Origin: an uncultured Opitutia bacterium
Lineage (GTDB): Bacteria; Verrucomicrobiota; Verrucomicrobiia; Opitutales; Opitutaceae
Reading direction: 5' to 3'
NCBI GenBank assembly: GCA_903940425.1
Contig: CAJAKX010000335.1
Location: 1-42,435 of the forward strand
Length of the DNA: 42,435 nt
Under the pieces are notes generated by a model. It worked only from the letters and a program-made list of their open reading frames with translations, searched no databases and was not told the origin of the DNA. Below, piece after piece: positions 26,305-36,037 of this stretch (within the stretch, counting starts at the first letter, position 1; every line of letters starts with the position of its first letter). A program made the position numbers and the translations under genes.

Positions 26305-29046
26305 ATGACCTCCGCCGACATCCGCCAGAGTTTCCTCGATTTTTTCCAAAAACACGGCCACACGATCGTGCCGTCGGCGTCGCTGCTGCCTGATTCGCCC
26401 GGCCTGCTCTTCACCAACGCCGGCATGAACCAGTTCGTGCCGATCTTCCTCGGCGACCGGCAGCCCGACGTCTCCAAGTGGGCCGGCGTGAAGCCCGGCC
26501 GCGACACCCGCGCGGCCGACACGCAGAAGTGCATCCGCGCCGGCGGCAAGCACAACGACCTCGAGGACGTCGGGTTCGACACCTCCCACCACACCTTCTT
26601 CGAGATGCTCGGCAACTGGTCCTTCGGCGACTACTTCAAGAAGGAGTCGCTCGAATGGGGCTGGAAACTGATCACCAAGGTCTGGGGTATTCCCGCGAAG
26701 CGGCTCTTCGCCACCGTCTACCAGCCCGACAAGACCAAGGGCGATCCGTCTGCGCTGGACCAGGAGGCCTACGACATCTGGGCCGGCATCTTCAAGAAGG
26801 CCGGCCTTGATCCCAAGGTCCACATCCTCACCGGCGGCAAGAAGGACAATTTCTGGATGATGGGCGACACCGGGCCGTGCGGCCCGTGCTCGGAGATCCA
26901 CTTCAACCTCCTGCCCTCCGACGACGAGGCCGCGGGGCGCGCGCTCGTCAACGTCGGGCAACCGCGCTGCATCGAGATCTGGAACCACGTCTTCATCCAG
27001 TTCAATGCCAACGCCGACGGCACCTTCTCGCCGCTCGCCGCCCGGCACATTGACACCGGCTTGGGCTTCGAGCGCGTCGCCGGCATCTGCGCCACGACCA
27101 AGGGATTCAAGGACTTCACGCCGGAGCCGTCGAACTACGCCGCCGACATCTTCGCTCCGCTTTTCGCCAAGATCGCGCAGCTTTCAGGCAAAACCTACAA
27201 GGGCACGGTTCCGACCAAGCGCGAAGGTTTGAGCGAGCAGGAAAATGTCGACATCGCCTTCCGCGTGCTCGCCGACCATGCGCGCTGCGTCTCCTGCGCC
27301 ATTGCCGACGGCATCCTTCCGGGAAACGACGATCGCAACTACGTCGTCCGCCGTATTCTCCGCCGCGGCATTCTGTATGGCACCAAACTTGGGCTCGCCA
27401 CGGGCTTCTTTGAGCAATTGGTCGCTGCGGTGGTCGAATCGCTCGGAAGCGTCTTCCCGGAACTCAAGGAACGCCAAGATACCGTGCGGCGCGTGATCCG
27501 CAGCGAGGAGGAGAACTTTGGGCGGACACTAGAACGGGGACTTCAGATCTTTGAAGGCCACATGGGGTGGCTCCAAAACCCCAACAACTCCGCTTCCAAC
27601 AGGACAATCTTTGAAGGCAAACATGCCTTCGAGCTCCACGACACCTATGGCTTCCCACTCGACATGACACAGCTGCTTGCTGCGGAGCGCGGCCTGACGG
27701 TCGACGTCGACGGTTTTAACGTGGAGATGGAAAAACAACGTGCACGCGGCCGGGCCGCACAAAAAAAGGAGATCATCGTGGCAGCCACCGAAGGCGAGAA
27801 AACGACCGAACAACAGCCGACCAAGTTCCTCGGCTACACACAGCTCACGGCCGAGGCCAAGGTCATCGACGTCGTCAAGTCCGGCAAGGACACCTACCTC
27901 GTCTTCGACCAGACGCCGTTCTACGCCGAGATGGGCGGCCAGGCCGGCGATCACGGCGTGGCCAAGATCGGCAACGAAGCCGTCGCGATTGTCTACACGA
28001 TCAAGGATGACGCCGGGCGCCATCTCCACCGGCTCGCCCCCGCCTGCGCCCTCGACCTTGCCAAGGTCAAGGTCGTCGGTCAGACGGCGACGCTCGCAGT
28101 CTCGCCGTTGAACCGCCGCGCCATCACGCGCCACCACACCGCCGCGCACCTCCTTCACTGGGCGCTGCGCAAGGTGCTGGGCACCCACGTACGCCAGGCC
28201 GGCACGTCGAAGACCAAGACCCGGCTGCGCTTCGATTTCTCCCATTTCGAACAGGTCCGGCCGGACCAGCTCCGCGAGATCGAGCGCCTCGTCAACAGCA
28301 AGGTCCTCGACAACGCCAAGGTCGAGGCCTCCGAGGTCGAGTTCGACAAGAAGCCCGCCGATACCCTCGCCTTCTTCGGCGAGAAGTACGGGAAAATCGT
28401 CCGGGTGGTGGACATCGGGGGCTACAGCCGCGAACTCTGCGGCGGCACGCACGTCGCCACCACCAGCGAGATCGGCCTGGTCAAGATCGTCGCCGAAATG
28501 GCCATCGCCGCCGGCACGCGCCGCATCGAGGCCGTGGCCGGCCAGGCGGCCTGCGACTTTGTGGAGGAGGAGGAAGAGGCGCTTAAGGGAGTCAGCAGCC
28601 AGCTTTCCGCCGGGCCGGTAGACGTGGCCAAGAAAGTTGAAGTGCTCCTGGCTCACCGGGCCGAACTCGAGAAGAAGCTCAAGGCGTTCGAACAGAAAGC
28701 CTCCGCCGGTCTCGCCGACGACCTCGCGGCCAAGGCGGTAACCAAGGACGGACTCAGGTTTGTCTCCGCCGTCGTCACCGCCGACTCACCCGAGGCGCTG
28801 CGCGGTCTCGGCGCGCAGGTGCTGGCCAAACTCGGCGAGGGCGTGGTGCGGCTCGGCGCGTCATTCGGCGAGAAAGCCTCCGTCGTGGCCTTCTGTTCCC
28901 CGGCCGCGATCAAGGCCGGACACCAGGCCGGCAAGATTGTATCCGAACTCTCCGCGAAGCTGGGTGGCAAGGGCGGCGGCAAACCGGATTTCGCCATGGG
29001 CGGTGGGCGCGACGTCACCAGACTCTCCGAGGTGCTGGCCATTTGA
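26305..29046 (+). CDS. alaS: Alanyl-tRNA synthetase
   Basis: MTSADIRQSFLDFFQKHGHTIVPSASLLP...LLFTNAGMNQFVPIFLG...HTFFEMLGNWSFGDYFKKE...HHTAAHLLHWALRKVLG...CGGTHV. Confidence 0.97.
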   Translation: MTSADIRQSFLDFFQKHGHTIVPSASLLPDSPGLLFTNAGMNQFVPIFLGDRQPDVSKWAGVKPGRDTRAADTQKCIRAGGKHNDLEDVGFDTSHHTFFEMLGNWSFGDYFKKESLEWGWKLITKVWGIPAKRLFATVYQPDKTKGDPSALDQEAYDIWAGIFKKAGLDPKVHILTGGKKDNFWMMGDTGPCGPCSEIHFNLLPSDDEAAGRALVNVGQPRCIEIWNHVFIQFNANADGTFSPLAARHIDTGLGFERVAGICATTKGFKDFTPEPSNYAADIFAPLFAKIAQLSGKTYKGTVPTKREGLSEQENVDIAFRVLADHARCVSCAIADGILPGNDDRNYVVRRILRRGILYGTKLGLATGFFEQLVAAVVESLGSVFPELKERQDTVRRVIRSEEENFGRTLERGLQIFEGHMGWLQNPNNSASNRTIFEGKHAFELHDTYGFPLDMTQLLAAERGLTVDVDGFNVEMEKQRARGRAAQKKEIIVAATEGEKTTEQQPTKFLGYTQLTAEAKVIDVVKSGKDTYLVFDQTPFYAEMGGQAGDHGVAKIGNEAVAIVYTIKDDAGRHLHRLAPACALDLAKVKVVGQTATLAVSPLNRRAITRHHTAAHLLHWALRKVLGTHVRQAGTSKTKTRLRFDFSHFEQVRPDQLREIERLVNSKVLDNAKVEASEVEFDKKPADTLAFFGEKYGKIVRVVDIGGYSRELCGGTHVATTSEIGLVKIVAEMAIAAGTRRIEAVAGQAACDFVEEEEEALKGVSSQLSAGPVDVAKKVEVLLAHRAELEKKLKAFEQKASAGLADDLAAKAVTKDGLRFVSAVVTADSPEALRGLGAQVLAKLGEGVVRLGASFGEKASVVAFCSPAAIKAGHQAGKIVSELSAKLGGKGGGKPDFAMGGGRDVTRLSEVLAI

Positions 29047-29099
29047 ACGCCCACGGTGAAGTCCCGCTGCGCGTGGTTCGCGTCGGGGCAGGAAGAAGA

Positions 29100-29164
29100 G
29101 GCGCCGACAGCGCGGCGCCCTCCAGGACATCGCGTTCATTGGAGGGCCCGGCGCCGTCCGGGCC
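29100..29164. repeat. REP-like composite palindrome (copy A)
   Basis: GGCGCC-N8-GGCGCC; CCCTCCA (29118-29124)/TGGAGGG (29140-29146); GGCCCGG-CGCCGT-CCGGGCC (29145-29164). Confidence 0.65.
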
Positions 29165-29189
29165 AGGAAGACTTCGGTGACGTTCCGCC

Positions 29190-30656
29190 ATGACCCCAAA
29201 CACCGACTCCCCGCCCACGCCGCGCTCCACGAAAACGGTCCCGGAGGACAAAATCCCCTTTGCCGCCAAGGCCGCCTACGGCTTTGGCGGCGTGAACGAC
29301 ATCTTCGGGCACTGGCTGTATCCGAATCTCTCGGGCCCGGTTTTCACGATGTATCTCGGCCTTGCGCCGAACCTCGTCGGCACGGTGCTGATGGTCGCGC
29401 GGATGTTCGATGCGTTCACCGACCCCTTGTTTGGCTGGTTGTCGGACAACACCCGTTCGCGGTGGGGCCGGCGGCGGCCCTACATCCTGTTTGGCTCGAT
29501 CGCGGCTGGCATCGCCCTCCCCTGCCTGTTTCTGGCTTCGCGCCACTGGGACGCGTCGGCGCCCTGGATGCACAACCGCCTGTTCTGGTTCATGCTCGTG
29601 TCGCTGTTTCTCTACGCGCCGATCATCAGCCTCTACAACATGCCCTACGGGAGTCTGGGCAGCGAGCTGACGCCCAGCTACCACGAGCGCACGAGCGTGA
29701 TGGCGTTCAAGGCGGTGATCCAGAAAATCTCCGGTGTTTACATGGCCTTCGCGTGGTGGTTCGCGACGCGGCCGATGTTCAACGATCCGGCAACGGGAAA
29801 ACCCGATGTGCTGCGCGGAGTGCAATGGGCGGCAGCCCTGGCCGGTCTGCTCATGATCATGGCCGGCTTCGCCAATTTCTTCTGCGTCAAGGAGCGCTAT
29901 TACGCGAAAGCCGCGCAGCAGCCCAAGACCCGTTTCTGGGCCACGCTGGGACAGACCTTCCAGTCGCGCCCGTTCATCGTGCTGCTGGCGATCGGCGTGT
30001 TCTTTGTGGTTCCGACCACGATGCTCGGCGGCCTCTCGCAGTTCGTCGGCACCTACTATGCGTTCCACGGCGACCAGGCGATCATGTCGTATTATTACGC
30101 CTGGGGCAGCGTCGGCTATCTGGTCTGCGGAATCATGGGGGTCGTCACGGCCGGATGGATCGCGCGTCACCACGGCAAGATCAAGGCGCTGTTGTTCACC
30201 CTGGCCACCGGAATCTTTTCCTTCGGCTCCAGTTGGTGGATGTACCGGCCGGGCAACGGCTGGCTGATCGTCTTGAACACCGCGCTGACCGGTTTCTCGT
30301 CCACGGGCCTCTGGGTCGTGCTGCCTTCGATGTGCGTGGATGTGGTGGACGACGATGAAATCAAGTCGGGGCAGCGTCGCGAGGGTGCTTTCACCTCGTG
30401 GTACTCTTGGGTGGCCAAGTTCGGCATGGCGTTGAGTCTCGGGCTGGCCAACTACCTGCTGGAAGCGGTCGGTTATAGGCAGTCTTTGGGCGGGGCCCAG
30501 ACTCCGGAGACGATCTGGTGGATCCGCTTTTTGTTCGCCTCGATTCCGGTCGCCGCGCTACTGGTGGCGCTCGTTCTGCTCGCCTTCTATCCGCTGAGCG
30601 AGGCGCGGATGCATGCGATCCGGCTCGAACTTGAAGCGAAGCGCGGGAAGGTGTGA
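29190..30656 (+). CDS. MFS transporter, GPH (glycoside-pentoside-hexuronide):cation symporter-like
   Basis: KIPFAAKAAYGFGGVNDIFGHWLYPNLSG...MFDAFTDPLFGWLSDNTRSRWGRRRPYILFG. Confidence 0.88.
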   Translation: MTPNTDSPPTPRSTKTVPEDKIPFAAKAAYGFGGVNDIFGHWLYPNLSGPVFTMYLGLAPNLVGTVLMVARMFDAFTDPLFGWLSDNTRSRWGRRRPYILFGSIAAGIALPCLFLASRHWDASAPWMHNRLFWFMLVSLFLYAPIISLYNMPYGSLGSELTPSYHERTSVMAFKAVIQKISGVYMAFAWWFATRPMFNDPATGKPDVLRGVQWAAALAGLLMIMAGFANFFCVKERYYAKAAQQPKTRFWATLGQTFQSRPFIVLLAIGVFFVVPTTMLGGLSQFVGTYYAFHGDQAIMSYYYAWGSVGYLVCGIMGVVTAGWIARHHGKIKALLFTLATGIFSFGSSWWMYRPGNGWLIVLNTALTGFSSTGLWVVLPSMCVDVVDDDEIKSGQRREGAFTSWYSWVAKFGMALSLGLANYLLEAVGYRQSLGGAQTPETIWWIRFLFASIPVAALLVALVLLAFYPLSEARMHAIRLELEAKRGKV

Positions 30657-30750
30657 GCGGAATTCCGCGCCGGCGAATTCAAAAGCCAGGAAGCCACGAG
30701 GAGCTTGGATCAATTCCATGGACCCTTGGGCGGAATCAGGCAGTTGTAGA

Positions 30751-30819
30751 TGGAGGGCCCGCCGCCATGCGGGCCCGAGGTCGATGGGCAAACCGGGCGA
30801 CACGGCGGTCGTCCCTCCA
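30751..30819. repeat. REP-like composite palindrome (copy B)
   Basis: TGGAGGG (30751-30757) / CCCTCCA (30813-30819); inner GGGCCCGC-CGCCAT-GCGGGCCC (30755-30776). Confidence 0.7.
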
Positions 30820-30951
30820 CCCTGCAAGGGAAACCTCAGCCTTGGGCTCAGTCTTGGTTGGACGGGCCTGATTTCCGGAATTGTCTAAATGCCGCCGGCG
30901 CGTTCTGCTGGCAGGTTGCCCGCGGAGCTGTCCCAAATCGCGGGACTTACC

Positions 30952-31464
30952 ATGGAATACTTCGACCTAATTCAAAAACGCTACAGTGTGCGCGCCTACA
31001 AACCCGATCCGGTGGAAGACGCCAAGCTGGCCAAGATCCTCGAAGCCGCCCGCCTGGCCCCGACCGGTGCGAACCGGCAGCCGTTTCAGCTCATCGTCGC
31101 CCACGTCAAAGGTCGCGAGGCCGAATTGCGGCGCGTGTACCACCGGGAATGGTTCACTCAGGCGCCGCTCGTGATCTGCGCCTGTGGCCTTCCGGCCCAG
31201 GGCTGGGTGCGCGGCACGGATGGTTTCAACTGCACGGTGGTGGATGTCACCATCGCCATGGACCACTTGATCCTGGCGGCAACCGACCTGGGGCTGGGCA
31301 CCTGCTGGATCGCCGCCTTCGACGTCGCCGCCGCACGCCGGGTCTTCGGTCTGCCGCCTGGCGTTGAGCCCATCGCCTTGACGCCGCTGGGTTATCCCGC
31401 CGATCAACCCGGTCCCAAGGAGCGCAAGGCGCTGAAGGAATTGGTGCGCTACGAACGGTGGTGA
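30952..31464 (+). CDS. Nitroreductase family protein
   Basis: MEYFDLIQKRYSVRAYKPDPVEDAKLAKILEAARLAPTGANRQPFQLIV...LGLGTCWIAAFD; ATG at 30952. Confidence 0.88.
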   Translation: MEYFDLIQKRYSVRAYKPDPVEDAKLAKILEAARLAPTGANRQPFQLIVAHVKGREAELRRVYHREWFTQAPLVICACGLPAQGWVRGTDGFNCTVVDVTIAMDHLILAATDLGLGTCWIAAFDVAAARRVFGLPPGVEPIALTPLGYPADQPGPKERKALKELVRYERW

Positions 31465-31531
31465 ATTTGCCGATTCCACCGGAATTTCAGCAAGGATCCG
31501 CCTGGGGACGGCTTAACAGCGGAGAAAAACG

Positions 31532-32374
31532 ATGAAGCGAAATCGCAGGAGAGAATGGTTCGACGACGACGCGTTCTGGCGGGAGTTGTACCCGTTCATG
31601 TTTCCGGAGAAACGATTGGCTGGCGCGATCCGGGAGGTGGACCAAGTGCTGGAGCTGACAAAACCCAAGGGGAAGCTGGCCCTTGATCTTTGTTGCGGCC
31701 CCGGCCGCTGCTCGGTGGCCCTCGCGCGGCGGGGATTCTTCGTCACCGGCGTCGACCGAACGAGGTATCTTCTGGCCCAAGCCAGGCGCCGGGCTAGGGC
31801 GGCCAGGGTCAAAATCGAGTGGGTGCGGGCAGATATGCGCGACTTCGTGCGTCCGGGCGCCTTCGATCTGGTGCTGAGCATGTTTACGTCCTTCGGCTAC
31901 TTTGACGACAAGCGCGAGGACCTCACGGTGCTGCAGAATCTGTTCGCCAGCCTCCGCCCGGGCGGCAGGTGCCTCATTGATGTCGTGGGCAAAGAATACC
32001 TCGCGAGGATCTTCCAGCCCACCAAGTCCGAGACCCTGCCCGACGGAACCCGTTTGGTGCAGCGGCACGAGGTTTTTGACGACTGGACCCGCATCCGCAA
32101 CGAGTGGATCCTCCTCCGCAAAGGGCGTGCGAAGAGCTTCAGGTTCCACCACACGGTCTATTCCGGGCAGGAACTGAGGGACCGGATGGAAACGGCCGGT
32201 TTCGTTGACGTGCGACTCTACGGCGACTTGGATGGCGGCGATTACGGAACGAACGCGCAGCGCCTGATTGCCGTCGGCCGAAAGCCGAAGGCACGGAAGG
32301 GGAAGTCAGCCGGCGGCAGAGAAAACCCGCCCGGAGGCCGGGTTCCACCTGGCTCGCTATACGGCGCCGGCTAG
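31532..32374 (+). CDS. Class I SAM-dependent methyltransferase
   Basis: LALDLCCGPGRCSVALARRGFFVTGVDRTRYLLAQARRRA...LRPGGRCLIDVVGKEYLAR. Convergent with leuB, 4-nt overlap of stops. Confidence 0.85.
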   Translation: MKRNRRREWFDDDAFWRELYPFMFPEKRLAGAIREVDQVLELTKPKGKLALDLCCGPGRCSVALARRGFFVTGVDRTRYLLAQARRRARAARVKIEWVRADMRDFVRPGAFDLVLSMFTSFGYFDDKREDLTVLQNLFASLRPGGRCLIDVVGKEYLARIFQPTKSETLPDGTRLVQRHEVFDDWTRIRNEWILLRKGRAKSFRFHHTVYSGQELRDRMETAGFVDVRLYGDLDGGDYGTNAQRLIAVGRKPKARKGKSAGGRENPPGGRVPPGSLYGAG

Positions 32375-33477
32375 ACCGCCGCCGCCACCAGGTCTCCGAC
32401 TTCCTTCGTGCCGAAGCCCATCTTGCCGGCGGCGAGGGTCTTCAACTTTTCGCGCACGATCTTGATGACGGCGCCTTCGATGGCAGCGGCCATCGCGGTT
32501 TCACCCAAAAAGTCCATCATCATCGCGCCGGCGCAGACGGCGGCCAGCGGGTTGATGACATTCTTGTTCGTGTATTTCGGCGCGCTGCCGCCGATCGGCT
32601 CGAACATTGATGTGCCCTGCGGATTGATGTTGCCGCCGGCGGCGATGCCCATACCGCCCTGAATCATCGCCCCCAGATCGGTGATGATGTCGCCGAACAT
32701 GTTGTCGGTGACGATCACGTCGAACCATTCCGGATTCTTCACGAACCACATCGACGTGGCGTCGACGTGCGCGTAGTCGCGCTTGATATCCGGGTAATCC
32801 TTGGCGCCGATCTCGTGGAACGCGCGCTCCCAGAGGTCGAAAGCAAAAGTCAGCACGTTGGTTTTGCCGCAGAGCATGAGCTGCGCCTTCTGGCCGGTCT
32901 TGACGTCCTCTGGTTTCAATCCTTTCCAGGGTTTTCCCCCGTGGCGCCGGCGGGCGTATTCAAACGCGTACCTGAGGCACCGCTCGACGCCGCGCCGGGT
33001 GTTCACGCTCTCCTGGATCGCAATCTCGTTGGGCGTTCCCTTGAAGGTGAACCCGCCGGAGCCGGTGTAGAGGCCCTCGTTGTTCTCGCGGACGACGACA
33101 AAATCGATGTCCGCGGGTTTCTTGTCCTTGAGGGGGCAGAACCGCTCGTCGTAGAGGCGGACCGGGCGCAGGTTGATGTACTGCTCCATTTCAAAGCGCA
33201 TCCGCAGCAGGATGCCCTTCTCCAAAATTCCCGGCTTGACGTCCGGATGGCCGATGGCGCCCAGGAGGATCGCGGGATATTTGCGCAGCTCGGGGATGGC
33301 ACTGTCGGGCAGCACCTCGCCGGTGCGCAGGTAGCGCTCGCCGCCGAAATCGTAGGGCGTGTAGTTCAATTTGACGCCGAACCTGGGCGCGGCGGCGTCC
33401 AGGACCTTGATGGCCTCGCGCACGACTTCCGGACCGGTGCCGTCGCCTCCAATGACTGCGATATTGTAGCTCTTCAT
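32371..33477 (-). CDS. leuB: 3-isopropylmalate dehydrogenase
   Basis: [22 protein letters not shown]...[13 protein letters not shown]...[13 protein letters not shown]...[47 protein letters not shown]. Confidence 0.88.
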   Translation of the reverse strand: MKSYNIAVIGGDGTGPEVVREAIKVLDAAAPRFGVKLNYTPYDFGGERYLRTGEVLPDSAIPELRKYPAILLGAIGHPDVKPGILEKGILLRMRFEMEQYINLRPVRLYDERFCPLKDKKPADIDFVVVRENNEGLYTGSGGFTFKGTPNEIAIQESVNTRRGVERCLRYAFEYARRRHGGKPWKGLKPEDVKTGQKAQLMLCGKTNVLTFAFDLWERAFHEIGAKDYPDIKRDYAHVDATSMWFVKNPEWFDVIVTDNMFGDIITDLGAMIQGGMGIAAGGNINPQGTSMFEPIGGSAPKYTNKNVINPLAAVCAGAMMMDFLGETAMAAAIEGAVIKIVREKLKTLAAGKMGFGTKEVGDLVAAAV

Positions 33478-33490
33478 TTTAAAATGGATG

Positions 33491-33520
33491 CCGCCCCGCC
33501 GCTGGCGGAACGGCGGGCGG
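33491..33520. promoter_or_regulatory. GC-rich hairpin 13 nt upstream of the leuB start
   Basis: CCGCCCCGCCG-CTGGCGGAA-CGGCGGGCGG, 10-bp complementarity with one bulged C. Confidence 0.35.
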
Positions 33521-33733
33521 ATGCTACCGGCTTATTCCGGTCGTTCAAGTCCAGAGCGAGCAGGGTGCGCATGAATTTCCGCCCTCATGGTGATCCAGGT
33601 TCGCCTAGAGGGACGAGGCAATGTGCCTGGCATGCAGGAGGCGCGTTTGGGCGCGATGCCAAGGCGCAAGCCGGCGGCGCAAATTTCTGGTGGAAAACCT
33701 GTTCCCGGGCACTAGGCTGAAAAGTCCGCTGCC

Positions 33734-34357
33734 ATGCATGCCTGGCCCAACATAGTGCTTGTCGCACTGGCCTACCTCCTGGGGGGATTTTCCCCGGGCT
33801 ACTGGCTGGTGCGCTGGCGCACCGGCCTTGACGTGCGCACCACCGGCAGCGGCGGGACCGGGGCGACGAACGTGGGGCGGGTTTTGGGCCAGGGAGGTTA
33901 TGCCGCGGTGCTCGTCGTTGACGTGGGGAAAGGGGCGCTGGTGGGTGCGGCGGCGCGCGTCATGGGAGTTTCCACCGCGTGGGCCTTTGCCGCGGCTTTT
34001 ATGGTTGTCGCCGGGCATGTCTGGCCCATCTGGCTGGGTTTTCGCGGCGGCAAGGGTGTCGGTCCCTTCATTGGCTCCTGGCTGGTGCTCGCCCCGCTCG
34101 CGTTGGTGCCCAGCCTCGTCCTTGGCCTGCTTTTACTGGCCTGGCTGCGTCGCGTCTCCATCGCGGGACTGTGCAGCCTGATTTTGCTGCCCGCCGCCGC
34201 CTGGTGGGCAACCGGGGCCAGAACTCCCGTCGCCGTCGCCTGTGGCACAATTTCTCTTCTCCTGTGGTCCCATCGTGTTAATCTCCGGAACTTTGCCGAC
34301 GCACGCCTTCAGGACGCCGCGGCCCCTCCAGCGGAACCACCGACGAATTCCCCGTAA
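33734..34357 (+). CDS. plsY: Acyl-phosphate:glycerol-3-phosphate O-acyltransferase PlsY-like
   Basis: LVALAYLLGGFSPGYWLVRWRTGLDVRTTGSGGTGATNVGRVLGQGG...HVWPIWLGFRGGKGVGPFIG. Confidence 0.88.
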   Translation: MHAWPNIVLVALAYLLGGFSPGYWLVRWRTGLDVRTTGSGGTGATNVGRVLGQGGYAAVLVVDVGKGALVGAAARVMGVSTAWAFAAAFMVVAGHVWPIWLGFRGGKGVGPFIGSWLVLAPLALVPSLVLGLLLLAWLRRVSIAGLCSLILLPAAAWWATGARTPVAVACGTISLLLWSHRVNLRNFADARLQDAAAPPAEPPTNSP

Positions 34358-34360
34358 CCC

Positions 34361-36037
34361 ATGCCGAATATCGCCCCGACCACCGCCGAACTCGTCTTCA
34401 AGGTCGCCTCCGAGGATTGGGAGTTTGAGCAGATCCACCGCCTCAACTACCGCATCTTCGTCGAGGAGATTCCGCAGCACGCCCCTAACCCGGAAGGACG
34501 GCTGGTCGATCGCTTCCACGCCGAAAACACCTATATCATCTGCCTGCAGGGCCGCCGCCTCGTCGGCATGCTGGCCCTGCGCGCGAAGCGCCCTTTCTCG
34601 CTGGATGGCAAGCTGCCCAACCTTGACGCCTACCTGCCCAAGGGTCGCAGCCCGGTGGAAGTGCGCCTGCTGGCGGTGGAACCCGAGTTTCGCAAAACCA
34701 TCGTCTTCTCCCAGCTTTTTGAACAGGTATGCCGCTACGGCCTCACCGAAGGCTATGATCTGGCCATCATTTCAGGCACGACCCGGCAGGCGAAACTTTA
34801 CCGCCACCTTGGCTTTACACCGTTCGGTCCGCCCGTCGGCACGGACCAGGCCTCCTATCAGCCGATGTATCTGACCGTCGAGGCATTCGGCCAGACGGTG
34901 GAGCGCAGCCCGGTGCTCCGCAGCAGCTTCACCGAGTCCGCCCCTCCCGACCACCAGGTGTTCAATTTCCTTCCCGGCCCGGTGCCTCCCGTGCCCGAGG
35001 TTCGGGCGGCGTTCGCTGGTACTGCCGTCTCGCATCGGAGCCAGTTGTTCCTCACGCGCATGGCGGAGGTGCGCGCCGCCCTGTGCCGCCTCACCGGCGC
35101 GTCCGACGTGCAGGTGCTGCTGGGTTCGGGTTCGCTGGCTAATGAAGTGGTCGCCGCCCAGCTCTCACTGCTGGAGACGACCGGCCTCGTCCTGTCCAAC
35201 GGTGAATTTGGCGAACGTCTGGCAGCCAACTCGCGGCGCGCCGGCCTGCGCTTCGACTGGCTGCGGCTGTCATGGGGCCAGCTTTTCGACATCACCCAGG
35301 TGGAACGCTTCGCCGAACGCCTGCCGCGCGGCGGCTGGATCTGGTTCGTCCATCACGAAACCTCCACGGGCATCATGAATCCGCTCGCGGAACTCAAGGC
35401 CCTCGGCGCGCGCCTCGGGCTGCACCTGTGCTGTGATTGCGTCAGCTCACTCGGCGCCATGCCCGTGGATCTGCATGGCGTCCACCTCGGCACGACCGCC
35501 AGCGGCAAGGGGCTCGGCAGCTATCCCGGTCTCTCCATGGTTTTTCATGACTATCAGCCGCGGCCGGCCGCCGACCGCCTGCCCGGTTACCTTGATCTGG
35601 GCCACTGGGCCGCGCATCAAAGCGTGCCGCACACGCATTCGTCGAACCTGCTGTTCGCCCTAGCCGAGGCGGTGCGCCGCGCCACGCCCGAGCGCATGAC
35701 GCAGATCGCCGAAAACGCCGCGTGGCTGCGGCGCGAGCTGCGCACGCGCGGCTTTGCCCTCGTCGCTCCCGAATCGGTCGCGAGCCCCGGCATCGTCACC
35801 CTCGCCCTCGACGAGGGCATGTCGGCGGCCGAACTCGGCGAGGAGCTCGAAATACGCGGTTACTGGTTGAACTACCGCAGCCAATATCTGCTGGAAAGGA
35901 ACTGGATCCAGGCGAGCCTCCTCGGCAATCCCGACCGCGGCAGCCTGGAAAAACTGCTCCACGTGCTGCGCATGGTCTGCAGCCGGCGCAGTGTGGAAAA
36001 GCACGGCCTGCCCGCGACGGGCAAACCCCACCAGTAA
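34361..36037 (+). CDS. Fusion protein: N-terminal GNAT/N-acyl-amino-acid-synthase (AHL-synthase-like) domain + C-terminal class V PLP aminotransferase (PhnW-like)
   Basis: N-term LVFKVASEDWEFEQIHRLNYRIFVEEIPQH...VEVRLLAVEPEFRKTIVFSQLFEQVCRYGLTEGYDLAIISGTTRQAKLYRHLGF; C-term VFNFLPGPVPPVPEVRAAFAGTAVSHRS...LGSGSLANEVVAAQL...CDCVSSLGAMPVDL...TTASGKGLGSYPGLSMVFHDY. Starts 4 nt after the plsY stop. Confidence 0.82.
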   Translation: MPNIAPTTAELVFKVASEDWEFEQIHRLNYRIFVEEIPQHAPNPEGRLVDRFHAENTYIICLQGRRLVGMLALRAKRPFSLDGKLPNLDAYLPKGRSPVEVRLLAVEPEFRKTIVFSQLFEQVCRYGLTEGYDLAIISGTTRQAKLYRHLGFTPFGPPVGTDQASYQPMYLTVEAFGQTVERSPVLRSSFTESAPPDHQVFNFLPGPVPPVPEVRAAFAGTAVSHRSQLFLTRMAEVRAALCRLTGASDVQVLLGSGSLANEVVAAQLSLLETTGLVLSNGEFGERLAANSRRAGLRFDWLRLSWGQLFDITQVERFAERLPRGGWIWFVHHETSTGIMNPLAELKALGARLGLHLCCDCVSSLGAMPVDLHGVHLGTTASGKGLGSYPGLSMVFHDYQPRPAADRLPGYLDLGHWAAHQSVPHTHSSNLLFALAEAVRRATPERMTQIAENAAWLRRELRTRGFALVAPESVASPGIVTLALDEGMSAAELGEELEIRGYWLNYRSQYLLERNWIQASLLGNPDRGSLEKLLHVLRMVCSRRSVEKHGLPATGKPHQ

